NCBI GenBank assembly: GCA_963978545.1
Contig: OZ021732.1
Location: 63,588,714-63,652,713 of the forward strand
Origin: Linyphia triangularis
Lineage: Eukaryota; Arthropoda; Arachnida; Araneae; Linyphiidae
Length of the DNA: 64,000 nt
Direction of reading: 5' to 3'
The translations under genes and the position numbers were made by a program. This document shows positions 48,046 through 60,418 of this stretch, piece after piece. Below the pieces are notes generated by a model that was not told the origin of the DNA, did not search any database, and saw only the letters and a program-made list of their open reading frames with translations. Position 1 is the stretch's first letter. Every line of letters starts with the position of its first letter.

Positions 48046-48130
48046 TAACAGAAAAGTAACTACATTACCTTTATCTTCCTCATACAAATTTAAATTTACT
48101 AATTATTTGTAATTCATGCATGGTAACAAT

Positions 48131-48353
48131 AGTAGTTAGAAAATAGGGCTCCTGAGCCATGGCGGTATGCGGTATGGTATGGTATGGTATGGTATGGGGG
48201 CATGACCGGATATGACATCACAGGAAGTGATATCACAGGATATGACGTCACCGGAAATCACGTGACCGGAAGTGGAGTGGAGTTGTTCCCCTCCTCCTGC
48301 TGTTTTAATTTTATTATAAGCTGTTTGTGTATGACGTCACAGTAGGTATGACG
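48131..48353 (+). repeat. P1 left terminal inverted repeat
   Basis: Starts AGTAGTTAGAAAATAGGGCT, then five ggtat units, then a block rich in atgacgtcac and cacgtgacc words. It pairs with 58551-58783. Confidence 0.95.
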
Positions 48354-48355
48354 GT

Positions 48356-51300
48356 AGATAAATTGAAAGAAACTTTTTATACTCTGAAAGGAAATCACAA
48401 GTAATTTAGTTAACTTTTTTCATGGTAACACTCATATTCAACGACATGTTTTTAAAATTTAACCTTCTTTACATGATAATAGTTATAAATTTTTTCAATC
48501 TCAGATGCGATATACTATTATTTCTAACATATATGTTACGAATTGTGTAAAGTTTTTAAAAGAGTATATGCAAATCACCAATCAGAAACATAAAAATCTA
48601 ACATCAATCAAACACACTAAAATAATAAGATATTTTCCTTAGTGGAAATAGTTAACTACTCATGTGATGGAATGTACTTAGAAAATTTAAATACTGAAAA
48701 AAGTTTGCTAGGCAAACTTAAAGAATATATATTTTTTTTCTTGTGAAAAACTAGCATAAATTTGAGAAATATAGAGTTTGTTACTACGTAAAATTGAACA
48801 TCATCTGGACAAACTAAATTATACATGAATTTTTTTTATTTGAGAGGTGCTGACAATATATCATTATTACAGAGATTTTTAATTTCCACCCATAATTTCT
48901 AAATAACTTATACATAAATTTCAGAAAACTGAAACGGAATGTGTTTTACAAGACGCTTATTTTGTAAGATGAATATTCAATATTAATATAACTGAGCAAA
49001 GTTCATTACGGAAAAAACTTGTAAAAGATACTTATATTTTGAAAATAGTTTGAAATATCCTTTTAAATTTATGAATGCTCGCTTTCGAAAGACACAAATA
49101 AAACTGATATTACACATGATAATTAACACATGCATAATATTAATCAAACAAAGTGGAATTTTTATTGCTTGTGACCGATAACTTTTCAGTGAAGTAGAAC
49201 TTACATAGGAAATTTGTGCAAACTTTTTCAACTTTTAAACCAAGTATTATGTAAAATTATAAATTACGATAGGAAATAGCACACTTCAGAATCGGAACAA
49301 GTCTTCTAGTTAAGCTAAATTTATTTCTCAAGGAATTGAAAGCATACCAGACAAGTCCTTATCATTTCGCATCTTTTCTCATGTTGCAAGAAGACATACT
49401 TTGTAAAAGATCGTCGTTGCACTTAACAAAAATCAGTAAAAAATAAATGTATTTTCTATGGCAAAGATAAAACTTCACAACTTAATTACTGAAATTTAGC
49501 TAAGTTGCATATGGTTTATTCACATAACTCGCATATGCTTCGAATTTTGAAATATATTTGTCAGTTGAAATCAAACTAATCGAAAATAAATGCTACCTAC
49601 ATTTTCAAGTCGGAAATTACTATTAAATAAACTTTACATGTAAAACATTGTCATGTTAAAAAGAAAAATCTACAAAAATGTAAATGTTAATTTTACTGTT
49701 GGTACATAAATGATGAATAATTTATGATTTTATTCTAGGCAAACGTTTTATTGTCTAACAGAGAACTTAAACTTTAGCAGAAAAATAAAAAAATACAATT
49801 TTTATATTCTATCATGCTTGTCGAAAATTGAATTTATTAGCTGTTGTAATAGATTTTTATTGTCCAAATTTCTATAGTTTTTCTTCCCGGTGCAATAAAA
49901 TTAAGTTCATGTGTAATGATTAGGTTTTTTTTAATTTTTTTTTTTATGAATCTTATAAATTTAATGAAATTATTATGACCTAAGAGATTGAGTAAACTGA
50001 ATAAATCAATGATGTAAATTTAAACAGTGACTTGAACTGATACATACTATAACTGTAAAGAAGTATGACAAAGTGATAGATGAAGTAAAATTAGAAGTTG
50101 AATGAAATGTGTTGAAAAAAGTTGAAGACGACAAGAAATTCGTAATTGAGAATTATCATTGACTTATATTAACTTCGTTTTTCTTGCTTATGACAAGAAA
50201 ATACACTCTTTCTTATTAAGAACCAACTTGATATCTTATCATAGAATGACAATGATGAAATATCTATACATTAAAAAAAAAATACCAAACTTAGACATAG
50301 CAAATTTCTTGAAATTCATGTATAATGTGAGAAGTTTTACTGGAAATATAGAAGATACAACATTGAAAGATGTGAATGTTTCGAAGTACTTTATCAGAAA
50401 TATAAAAAAAAAATGCGCTGAGATTCGCTATAAAAATTTTTAGGAGAAAGTTTAAACAAAATTTAAAATCAAACATGCTTTTAAATGGGAACACATATAT
50501 TAAAACTATAGCACATTAAACAATTTATATTACGTCATCTCAGTTGTATCAAACTGAATAACATGAAAAACAACCACAAACTGAATAAACATGAAAATTA
50601 TCAATATATGTGGAAAAGTTTCCTTTTTTCACATATAAAAAAAATAACACATTGACGTACGTTAAGATCACGAAACATGCATAATCATATACCGATAAGA
50701 GCAACCAATGTTGCGGGGAGATATTCACATGATGGTCAATATCCCATGAATAAATTGATTGATTGAATTTCTAATGCTAATTCCAATAGTATTCCACGTA
50801 ACTTCAACTTCATATGTTACACTATAGATATATTTATTTTTCAATTATATTGACTTTCGAAAAATCATCCTTCAATATAAGAATGATCATAGTAAGAATA
50901 AAAGAAAAGATACTAAGCATTGATTTAAAGTGTATTTATTTCAACTTAGCAACAAATCATATGCTTGAAACGAAAATTGCTTCGAACCAAAGTATAACCA
51001 TCCAATTTCATTGATTCCTACAAGGACATTTTTCTCATCTAGTAATTGAATTTTTTTTTTCTCATACACATTATAAGTGATGTCCAATCAGGTGTAGAAT
51101 AGTTGAAGATATCCGACATCTTTCTAAATATTAATAAGTCACTGTTGAAAAACTTATAAAAATTTCAATTTACACTTAAAGTTTTTTTTTATATATATTT
51201 CAAAGAATTTTTTCAAATCAATATGTATATTTAAATACTGAAACTTATTCACTTCAATAAATGTATGTTTAAGTTATAAAACTCTTCGTATGTATTGAAA

Positions 51301-54300
51301 AATTGTAACTTTTCGTCTTCTTCGTATAAATCGATAACTTATACACTAGTTCTTCATCAACTAATCTTCTAAGTAAATCTTTCAAAGCTAAAAACATACT
51401 TATAGCTTTGCATTTGTAACATGTTAAATTGTACATGTTTCTCGTGAAATTAAAATTTTATATGTTTTCCATGAAAATATCTGAAATTTTGTAACTTTCA
51501 CATGAAGCATGTACAATTTAACTTGTTGCAAATGCAAAGCTATAAGTATGTTTTTAGCTTTGAAAGATTTACTTAGAAGATTAGTTGATGAAGAACTAGT
51601 GTATAAGTTATCGATTTATACGAAGAAGACGAAAAGTTACAATTTTTCAATACAAACGAAGAGTTTTATAACTTAAACATACATTTATTGAAGTGAATAA
51701 GTTTCAGTATTTAAATATACATATTGATTTGAAAAAATTCTTTGAAATATATATATAAAAAAAAAAACTTTAAGTGTAAATTGAAACATTTTCAACAGTG
51801 ACTTATTAATATTTAGAAAGAGGTCGGATATCTTCAACTATTCTACACCTGATTGGACATCACTTATAATGTGTATGAGAAAAAAAAATTCAATTACTAG
51901 ATGAGAAAAATGTCCTTGTAGGAATCAATGAAATTGGATGGTTATACTTTGGTTCGAAGCAATTTTCGTTTCAAGCATATGATTTGTTGCTAAGTTGAAA
52001 TAAATACACTTTAAATCAATGCTTAGTATCTTTTCTTTTATTCTTACTATGATCATTCTTATATTGAAGGATGATTTTTCGAAAGTCAATATAATTGAAA
52101 AATAAATATATCTATAGTGTAACATATGAAGTTGAAGTTACGTGGAATACTATTGGAATTAGCATTAGAAATTCAATCAATCAATTTATTCATGGGATAT
52201 TGACCATCATGTGAATATCTCCCCGCAACATTGGTTGCTCTTATCGGTATATGATTATGCATGTTTCGTGATCTTAACGTACGTCAATGTGTTATTTTTT
52301 TTATATGTGAAAAAAGGAAACTTTTCCACATATATTGATAATTTTCATGTTTATTCAGTTTGTGGTTGTTTTTCATGTTATTCAGTTTGATACAACTGAG
52401 ATGACGTAATATAAATTGTTTAATGTGCTATAGTTTTAATATATGTGTTCCCATTTAAAAGCATGTTTGATTTTAAATTTTGTTTAAACTTTCTCCTAAA
52501 ATTTTTTATAGCGAATCTCAGCGCATTTTTTTTTTTATTTCTGATAAAGTACTTCGAAACATTCACATCTTTCAATGTTGTATCTTCTATATTTCCAGTA
52601 AAACTTCTCACATTATACATGAATTTCAAGAAATTTGCTATGTCTAAGTTTGGTATTTTTTTTTTTAATGTATAGATATTTCATCATTGTCATTCTATGA
52701 TAAGATATCAAGTTGGTTCTTAATAAGAAAGAGTGTATTTTCTTGTCATAAGCAAGAAAAACGAAGTTAATATAAGTCAATGATAATTCTCAATTACGAA
52801 TTTCTTGTCGTCTTCAACTTTTTTCAACACATTTCATTCAACTTCTGATTTTACTTCATCTATCACTTTGTCATACTTCTTTACAGTTATAGTATGTATC
52901 AGTTCAAGTCACTGTTTAAATTTACATCATTGATTTATTCAGTTTACTCAATCTCTTAGGTCATAATAATTTCATTAAATTTATAAGATTCATAAAAAAA
53001 AAATTAAAAAAAACCTAATCATTACACATGAACTTAATTTTATTGCACCGGGAAGAAAAACTATAGAAATTTGGACAATAAAAATCTATTACAACAGCTA
53101 ATAAATTCAATTTTCGACAAGCATGATAGGATATAAAAATTGTATTTTTTTATTTTTCTGCTAAAGTTTAAGTTCTCTGTTAGACAATAAAACGTTTGCC
53201 TAGAATAAAATCATAAATTATTCATCATTTATGTACCAACAGTAAAATTAACATTTACATTTTTGTAGATTTTTCTTTTTAACATGACAATGTTTTACAT
53301 GTAAAGTTTATTTAATAGTAATTTCCGACTTGAAAATGTAGGTAGCATTTATTTTCGATTAGTTTGATTTCAACTGACAAATATATTTCAAAATTCGAAG
53401 CATATGCGAGTTATGTGAATAAACCATATGCAACTTAGCTAAATTTCAGTAATTAAGTTGTGAAGTTTTATCTTTGCCATAGAAAATACATTTATTTTTA
53501 CTGATTTTTGTTAAGTGCAACGACGATCTTTTACAAAGTATGTCTTCTTGCAACATGAGAAAAAATGCGAAATGATAAGGACTTGTCTGGTATGCTTTCA
53601 ATTCCTTGAGAAATAAATTTAGCTTAACTAGAAGACTTGTTCCGATTCTGAAGTGTGCTATTTCCTATCGTAATTTATAATTTTACATAATACTTGGTTT
53701 AAAAGTTGAAAAAGTTTGCACAAATTTCCTATGTAAGTTCTACTTCACTGAAAAGTTATCGGTCACAAGCAATAAAAATTCCACTTTGTTTGATTAATGT
53801 TATGCATGTGTTAATTATCATGTGTAATATCAGTTTTATTTGTGTCTTTCGAAAGCGAGCATTCATAAATTTAAAAGGATATTTCAAACTATTTTCAAAA
53901 TATAAGTATCTTTTACAAGTTTTTTCCGTAATGAACTTTGCTCAGTTATATTAATATTGAATATTCATCTTACAAAATAAGCGTCTTGTAAAACACATTC
54001 CGTTTCAGTTTTCTGAAATTTATGTATAAGTTATTTAGAAATTATGGGTGGAAATTAAAAATCTCTGTAATAATGATATATTGTCAGCACCTCTCAAATA
54101 AAAAAAATTCATGTATAATTTAGTTTGTCCAGATGATGTTCAATTTTACGTAGTAACAAACTCTATATTTCTCAAATTTATGCTAGTTTTTCACAAGAAA
54201 AAAAATATATATTCTTTAAGTTTGCCTAGCAAACTTTTTTCAGTATTTAAATTTTCTAAGTACATTCCATCACATGAGTAGTTAACTATTTCCACTAAGG

Positions 54301-54581
54301 AAAATATCTTATTATTTTAGTGTGTTTGATTGATGTTAGATTTTTATGTTTCTGATTGGTGATTTGCATATACTCTTTTAAAAACTTTACACAATTCGTA
54401 ACATATATGTTAGAAATAATAGTATATCGCATCTGAGATTGAAAAAATTTATAACTATTATCATGTAAAGAAGGTTAAATTTTAAAAACATGTCGTTGAA
54501 TATGAGTGTTACCATGAAAAAAGTTAACTAAATTACTTGTGATTTCCTTTCAGAGTATAAAAAGTTTCTTTCAATTTATCT
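48356..54581. repeat. 6.2-kb near-perfect palindrome (arms about 3.1 kb) inside P1
   Basis: The left arm from 48356 and the right arm ending 54581 are reverse complements over their whole length, meeting at a hinge near 51437-51508 where the match becomes imperfect. The symmetry centre is about 51470. By eye the arms are about 99% identical with scattered single differences (for example near 49137/53798, 49376/53566, 50094/52848 and 51118/51825) and small homopolymer indels. Mirrored open frames (48983-49231 with 53706-53954; 50814-51014 with 51925-52125) follow from the symmetry and show no domain. The left arm starts 2 bp after the left TIR. The right arm ends in unique sequence. Confidence 0.95.
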
Positions 54582-55339
54582 TAAGATATTTTAAAAGTCT
54601 TGCAGGTGATTTTCAAAACTTGAATGCATATCTACAATGTATTTAATATCTACAATTTATTTAATATTTTCCCCCAATTCACCTTTCAAGTAAAATAAAC
54701 CTTAGTCAGCATGTATTGCACGAGTTAATACGACACCTTAACGTATATTATTACAAAGTAAATTGTCTAAGTCTTTCTTGAAGTAACATAAATTTCCAAC
54801 TTGTATTGATTTTCCGATTGAAAAGTAGAGGTGAAATTTTTTCTTTGGAGTATCTATAACTAATATTTATTTAAATCTCTTACTATTTTTCTTCTATGTA
54901 ACAATTTTGTTAAGTTTTACCCGTATTGTAGCATATAATCCCACTGAGTTTGAACAATATTCAATGTTTTAAATAATAGAAAAGTTTTCAAGTAGAAATG
55001 ATCTTAAATTCTCCAAGTGAATCATACTTTTTGGAAGAAAGTCCATGCGAATTCTACCTTCACTTACTAATATGTCTTTGAAATCCACTTTATTCATTCC
55101 AAGTTTTCACAAACATTTCATTATGAAAACGGCAAAGTAGGAAAACGATAATCTCAAAGACCTGCTGACACATCACAGCATCACCCGCTGCTTGCGCGTC
55201 GATGCTGTTGTTCTTGCTGTACAAATCTCCCGACCTGTTCCAACAAGTTTTAGCGTGACTCATCCTCCGATCTAAAAATGCCGGCGAATGGCGTATCACC
55301 TACCGCTACCCTGATTGGCTAATTACCGTCACCTGCTTA
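54582..55339. other. P1 unique region with a GC-rich exon-like block
   Basis: AT-rich until 55150. Then on the minus strand a CCAAT box (agccaatcaggg, about 55308-55319) precedes an ATG at 55262 opening MSHAKTCWNRSGDLYSKNNS, then IDAQAAGDAVMCQQVFE. The block is GC-richer than the rest of P1 and could be a first exon. The product is not recognised. Confidence 0.35.
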
Positions 55340-56745
55340 TTTTCCCATTTAAAGATGTGAATTTTATATGTAAAGTGAATTTTTACGCTAATGCTTAAAT
55401 TCTTTGCTATAGAAAGTTCAAGTATGTTAGTTTTTTTCTCTTATATGTTACATTTTAAACACATGATACGAAATTTTTACGTTATGTTTATCTTAGAAAT
55501 TTTAAGTATATTATTTTTTTTTCTTATTTAACATTAACCTAAGAGTTTAATTGTATATGAAGAGTAAATTGTCACGTTAAAGTTTAAGGATATGATATTT
55601 TTGTGAGGTAAATTTTCGTGTAAAGGTTAAAATTCTTTATCTTTGAAATTTTTATTCTGTTAAATTTCCCATTATTTAACATTAACCTAAGAAAATAATT
55701 GTGTATGAAAATGTCGCGTATTGTTTAAATTGTTGTCGAAGAAAGTTTAAGTATGTTGTTTTTTTTCTTCTCTAATTTAGCATTATTCTTACACATTTTA
55801 AAGATAAAAATTTTATGCGTGAAATAAATTTTCGCATATTGTTTCAATTCCTTACCTTATAAATTTTTAGTATTTCTTTTTCTCTAATTTAGCGTTATTC
55901 TTACACATTTGAAATACATGATTTTTATATATGTAGTAAATTTTCACTCAAATGTTAAAATTATTTATCGTAGAAATTTTAAGTATGCTAATTCTTCTTA
56001 CATGTCACATTTTAATGTCGTGATTTTTATATGTGAAGTAAATTTTTACGTTAATGCTAAAGTTATTTGTCGTGCAAAGTTTAAGTATGTTAGTTTTTTT
56101 TTTCTTTTATTTAGCAATATTTTTACATATTTTAAAGACATGATTTTTATGTATATAGTAAATTTTCGCGTAAAGGTTAAATTTATTTGTCGTAGAAATT
56201 TTAAGTATGCTAATTCTTCTTACACGTCACATTTTAAAGTCGTGATTTTTATATGTGAAGAAAATTTTTTACGTTAATGTCAAAGTTATTTGTCGTACAA
56301 AGTTTAAGTATGTTACTTTTTTTTCTTCTTTTATTTAGTGATATTTCTACATATTTTAAAGTCGGGATTTTTATGTGTAAAGTAAAATGTTACGTTAATG
56401 TTAAAGTTATTTGTCGTAGAAAGTTTAAGTACGTTACTTTTCTCTTGCATGTCATATTTTAAAGTCGTGATTTTTATATATGAAGGGAATTTTCGAGTAA
56501 AGGTTAAATATTTATCTTAGAAATTTTAAGTAAGTTACTTTTTTTTCTCTTATTTAGCGATATTTTTACTCATTTTAAAGTGATTTTTATGTGAAAAGTA
56601 AATTTTTTACGTTAATGTTAAAGTTATTTATTTTAAAGAGTTTAAGTATGTTACTTTTTTCTCTTATTTAGTGATATTCGTACACATTTTAAAGACATGA
56701 TTTTTATTCGTAAAGTAAATTTTCACGTTCACTTTTTTTATAAGT
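55340..56745. repeat. Tandem array with alternating ~102/120-bp spacing inside P1
   Basis: The word ttatttgtcg (or ttatttatcg) lies at 55961, 56063, 56183, 56286 and 56407, giving spacings of 102, 120, 103 and 121. This is a dimeric higher-order unit of about 223 bp. Related words (aagtttaagtatgtta, tttttatatgtgaagtaaa, acgttaatg) run from about 55350 to 56730. Open frames at 55909-56462 reflect the repeat. Confidence 0.8.
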
Positions 56746-57029
56746 TTATTTTTTATAATAATAATAATAAAATCTGATAATTATTACTAAATATTATCTT
56801 TATATTTAATAAATTTCATAATTACTCCAATTGCAACAACTGTCTACGCTAAAAACCCATTCGCTACACTATGACGTCACGAACAAATTATCTATCACTT
56901 TAACTGTTTCAAGCAAGATCGTTACACAACAACTCAACTCGCAAACGCGTTGAAGCGTGTTGAAACATCCCTAGTCTCGCTCCCCTCCCTTCTGACGGGT
57001 CGATAGTCAGTAGCACCCTCTACCGTGAA
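56746..57029. other. P1 subterminal block shared with P2
   Basis: Contains ctatgacgtcacgaa (56869) and, at about 56931-56973, the reverse complement of a P2 block at 60725-60770, including gcaaacgcgttgaagcgtgt. This ties P1 to P2 beyond the TIR tips. Confidence 0.7.
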
Positions 57030-57240
57030 ACCTGATTGGTCGGTGAAGTCACGTGATCACCCTTCATATATAGACGCTACCGGTTGCCGTCTCGCCATTT
57101 CTACTTAGATACCTGAGTGTGAAAGACGTGTTTAATACTTCGTGTTTTTTTTTTCTCATCGCGATTTTGTTCGTACTTGTGTAGTTATTCACAGTTATTT
57201 TAGCTTCGCAGATTTCGTTTCGATTATTCGGTAAGTGAAT
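57030..57240 (+). promoter_or_regulatory. Promoter-like block with TATA box and downstream 5' splice site
   Basis: In order: inverted CCAAT (ATTGG, 57034-57038), E-box CACGTG (57050-57055), TATATA (57067-57072), GC-richer sequence where a start site would be expected about 30 bp on, and a consensus donor gtaagt at 57231. A matching acceptor (ttttttttcag) ends at 57477. No clear downstream gene follows, so it may be a leftover Polinton gene promoter with a non-coding first exon. Confidence 0.5.
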
Positions 57241-57359
57241 TTTTAAACATCTTCTCACTCCAACAAACCAAGAGAGCCTTGTCGGCCTATGACGACAAGC
57301 GGTATCTGCTGGGAGATGGCATAACCAGCTATGCCTATGGTCACTTCAAAATTCCTTAA
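57204..57359 (+). pseudogene. Possible C-terminal relic of a Polinton-type DNA polymerase
   Basis: An open stretch from 57204 ends KRALSAYDDKRYLLGDGITS, then YAYGHFKIP and a stop at 57357. A DDKRYLL..G....AYGH tail is, to my knowledge, seen at the C-terminus of protein-primed polymerase-type proteins of virus-like elements; this is from memory and not searched. The plus orientation fits a polymerase gene reading toward the right TIR. No palm or exonuclease domain remains upstream. It overlaps the donor site noted above. Confidence 0.4.
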
Positions 57360-58238
57360 ATCATTCATTTAATCCTTAAATTTTTTTTATTTTTTTATCT
57401 CTTTAAGCCTTAATTTAACTAAAATATTACTTTAACTAATTTTTTAAAAACTTATTTAACGTTAATTTTTTTTTCAGGATTTTGTATGTGATCATTAAAT
57501 TTAATTCATTAGAGAAATATACGTTCTCACAAGTCTTCTTTTCAGATTTTTTAAAATTTAAAATTGTTTAGGATTTAAGGTAATGATGTCTTCTTAAAAG
57601 ATATTATTGGATGGTTGGTTAGTGACCTCATATTTCAAGGAAATATACGTTCTTTGAAATAAGTTGTTTTTTTTGTGTTTTTTTTTTTTTTTTTGTTGAT
57701 AGGGGGAGTGAGGCGGTACCAATTCTTCCTAAAAGAGGTATCGGGCTGGAGGTGGGTCCTCACTTTTAAAAATTTAACTTCAAAATAATTAACATTTTCT
57801 AAAGTCTTTCAAATTAACTTATTCAAAATTGGTTAGGGAAGGGGGTGGGTAGATGAGTTACCATGAAGGCAACGTCCGATAGTCGATATTTTAACAATTG
57901 TTTTGTAAAATATTGAAATGTCACGTGTAGCTCGGGGTTAGGGTTCTTTTAGACCCTTAGCAAATGGCCTTCACTTTTATTAAATTTAAAAGTCGTGTTA
58001 AGATTTTTTTTTTATTTGCATGTATCTCTGATCTTAGAAATTTAATGTAAATGACTCTTAAATTCATCCCTAGATGGTGCCACTACCTTAAATTTTGTAG
58101 AAAACTATCTTACTAAACTGTATAGCCAATGAAATCACGTGACACATTTCAACCAATGAGAAGAGAGTATTTGGTGATGTGTCTAAAACTGACCAATCGC
58201 AAGCATGTATTTTGCCGATCTCTAACACAAAGCAAGTT
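57360..58238. other. P1 right-side non-coding region
   Basis: No gene recognised. CCAAT words occur at 58133 (gccaatgaaatcacgtgac), 58163 and 58194, some next to cacgtga. G-rich patches at 57700 and 57840. Confidence 0.4.
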
Positions 58239-58560
58239 ATGACGTCATTCCCACTGTGATGCACTAGTAAAAATATCTATAACTCTAAGTTATTCGTTTA
58301 GAAGCAGCCCTAAAACAATTCAACTCCACCTGAAAGGTAAATCGAAACTAAAAAGTGTTGCCACCGCTCAAAACTTTGGTATAAAACAGGTTATAACGTC
58401 ATACTCACTGTGACGTCACTAGTAAAAATATCTATAACTCTAACTTATTCGTTAAGAAGCAGCCCTAGTACAACTCAACCCCATTTAACTGGAAACAGAA
58501 ACTAAAAAGTGTTGCCATCGCTCTAAACTTTAATATAAAACACATTATGACGTCATACCT
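58239..58560. repeat. 154-bp direct repeat (2.1 units) running into the right TIR
   Basis: Units begin atgacgtcat at 58239, ataacgtcat at 58393 and atgacgtcat at 58547, exactly 154 bp apart. Shared words are ctagtaaaaatatctataac and aagaagcagccct. Each unit start carries a CRE-type palindrome. The third unit is the inner edge of the TIR. Confidence 0.9.
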
Positions 58561-58783
58561 ACTGTGACGTCATACACAAACAGCTTATAATGAAACTAAA
58601 ACAGCAGCAGGAGGGGAACAACTCCACTCCACTTCCGGTCACGTGATTTCCGGTGACGTCATATCCTGTGATATCACTTCCTGTGATGTCATATCCGGTC
58701 ACGCCCCCATACCATACCATACCATACCATACCATACCATACCGCATACCGCCATGGCTCAGGAGCCCTATTTTCTAACTACT
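58551..58783 (-). repeat. P1 right terminal inverted repeat
   Basis: Reverse complement of 48131-48353, with seven instead of five atacc units. Confidence 0.95.
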
Positions 58784-58789
58784 AACAAT

Positions 58790-60416
58790 TCTAGCACTAC
58801 ATAAGCTTGTTTGTGGATGCATGGGAAATAGTTGTCTTCGGTATCTGTGAAAGATCATTTCTGGGCAAGATATCGATAGCCTTAAAAAAAATTTGGGTTT
58901 GAGCCCCCCCCCCCCCCCCCCCCTTTAAATTTTATTTTTCAGCCAAGCAGAGGTATTTTACAGTGTAAATTGCAACATATGTTGCAAACACAATCCAAAA
59001 AACACAATCCAAGGTGTGACAGTAAAAAAAGCCCTTGTATGCAGCCAAGACTTTTTTCGAGGCGAACAATTAAAAATATATATACTAATGCAACTGACAT
59101 TGGTGAAGTTGTCACTTTGTTTACCTTTATTTAAGGCATGGTTTTAAGTGGCAGGCTAGCAAAATGTTTTTTAGTGTTTTGTACAGAATGTCCACACACT
59201 ATTATAGAAGTGTTTTGCCTCCAAAAGATCACTATTCAGGTGTCCTCGCTCTTTGAAAAATCATAATTAACTATTGCCATCACCTTGAATTTTAGAATAA
59301 AACACATAAGCTGTACAGGACCCCATTGTCGACTTTTTTTTCCTTTTGCGACTAAAATTAAGCGTCAAGGCAAAGATGTTGACAGTGGAGTATGTAACTT
59401 GCATAATATAAGAGATGGAAAGTGCAATGTAAACAAAATAAATTCCAGATTAGCAATTAGCAACAATAATATTAAAAATTGGAAGTAGAGTGCAAACAAA
59501 ACTCTTAAAAAAGGTAAATGCAGCTTAGATTAAATAATATTGGTATTCTTCTATTAGATGTGTACCAGATAAAAATTGCCTAATTGTGTGATAATTCATC
59601 CAAACAAACAACCAATATAGGGATACCCAGAAATTGAAAAAAGCACAAACACCGCCAATTCAACTCATAAAAAATCCCCAATGGGGGTCCTATACTGCTA
59701 TAGAAGTACTAATAAATATTACAAACAGAAATTGTAATATGCTAAAGACCATTTTTAAATTTTTTTTTTAATTTTATCCCTTTCTAATTATTACTGCATA
59801 GCAAAATCTTTTCCAAACTTTTTAAAGTGAAATATTTCATGTCTTGAGTTCAGTTTGATTGAAATCATCTTTCTTTTGTGGTGGCAATATGGTTTCAACA
59901 TTCATTTTAATATCTTATTTTTATTTGTGTTCATCCTTTATCATTCAATGCAGTAACACATATTTTAGCTTACTTACACTAAATCATCAATAGTGCATAA
60001 ACTTAACAAGTTTTGAATTTAGTTCTAAATACAAATTTTTTATTTATATGATGTTAAAACAGTTTGATATATTCTAAAAAGTAATCAGTATTTTTGTACA
60101 TCGTAATAGGTGATATTTATATACAAAAAAATAGTATTTTAATTTATATAAATTAAATAATCTTCATGCGAATTATGTATTTGAACATGAGGCAGTAAAA
60201 AAAAAGAATAATTCCTTCATTTTTTCGGTAAAAGTGCACTTTTGCACATTTAAAACTCGCTTCCAAAACTCATGACAAATGTAAACAAGTAGCAGACGAC
60301 GATCTTCTTAACTGGACGTTCGTAAAATACACCGATAACTGACTTAACGATTTAATCCGATTCTAGTTTACGCAGTTATCGTGACCAAAAAAAATTACGT
60401 TTACGAACGCACCCTG
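58790..60416. other. Right remainder of E, non-coding
   Basis: C20 run at 58904-58923. AT-rich, no gene recognised; a 67-codon frame at 59285-59488 shows no domain. It ends with the E right TIR (gtttacgaacgcaccctg). Confidence 0.4.
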
Positions 60417-60418
60417 TA

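Larger units (their letters stand above)
48131..58783. mobile_element. P1: Polinton/Maverick-type element, gene-depleted, with giant palindrome
   Basis: TIRs at 48131-48353 (223 bp) and 58551-58783 (233 bp) differ by two 5-bp units of a ggtat microsatellite and about four substitutions. The flanks are aacaat on both sides (48125-48130 and 58784-58789), the 6-bp duplication typical of Polintons, and the termini are AG...CT. The first 30 bases match the left end of P2 at 27 positions. At 10.65 kb it is shorter than normal Polintons (about 15-20 kb) and holds no intact capsid, ATPase, protease or integrase gene. In order it contains the left TIR, a 6.2-kb palindrome, a GC-rich exon-like block, a tandem array, a promoter-like block with a possible polymerase C-terminal relic, a 154-bp repeat pair, and the right TIR. 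Confidence 0.85.
44195..60416. mobile_element. Element E: TA-target transposon adjoining M, interrupted by P1
   Basis: The left end GGGTGCGTTCGTAAAC (44195) matches the reverse of gtttacgaacgcaccctg (to 60416). TA follows the right end. The motif cgttcgta recurs inside both ends (44269, 44310, 60325). The left end has lost its first CA together with the A of the TA target. Without P1 and its duplication E is about 5.6 kb. It contains SINEs and a MITE but no recognisable transposase. M and E probably entered neighbouring TA sites, E into the TA flanking M. Confidence 0.65.

Noticed and set aside
48983..53954. Mirrored open frames in the palindrome arms (about 60-94 codons)
   Set aside because: They are AT-rich, have no domain, and exist in pairs only because the arms are inverted copies.
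48356..54581. Palindrome as a pure assembly artefact
   Set aside because: Considered seriously. The arms differ by scattered substitutions as well as homopolymer indels, and the right arm lacks the TIR that abuts the left arm, which simple read fold-back would not predict. It is still listed as something reads must confirm.
55909..56462. 122- and 61-codon frames in P1
   Set aside because: They are translations of the 102/120-bp tandem array.
59285..59488. 67-codon plus-strand frame in E
   Set aside because: No domain, no splice context, ordinary AT-rich composition.
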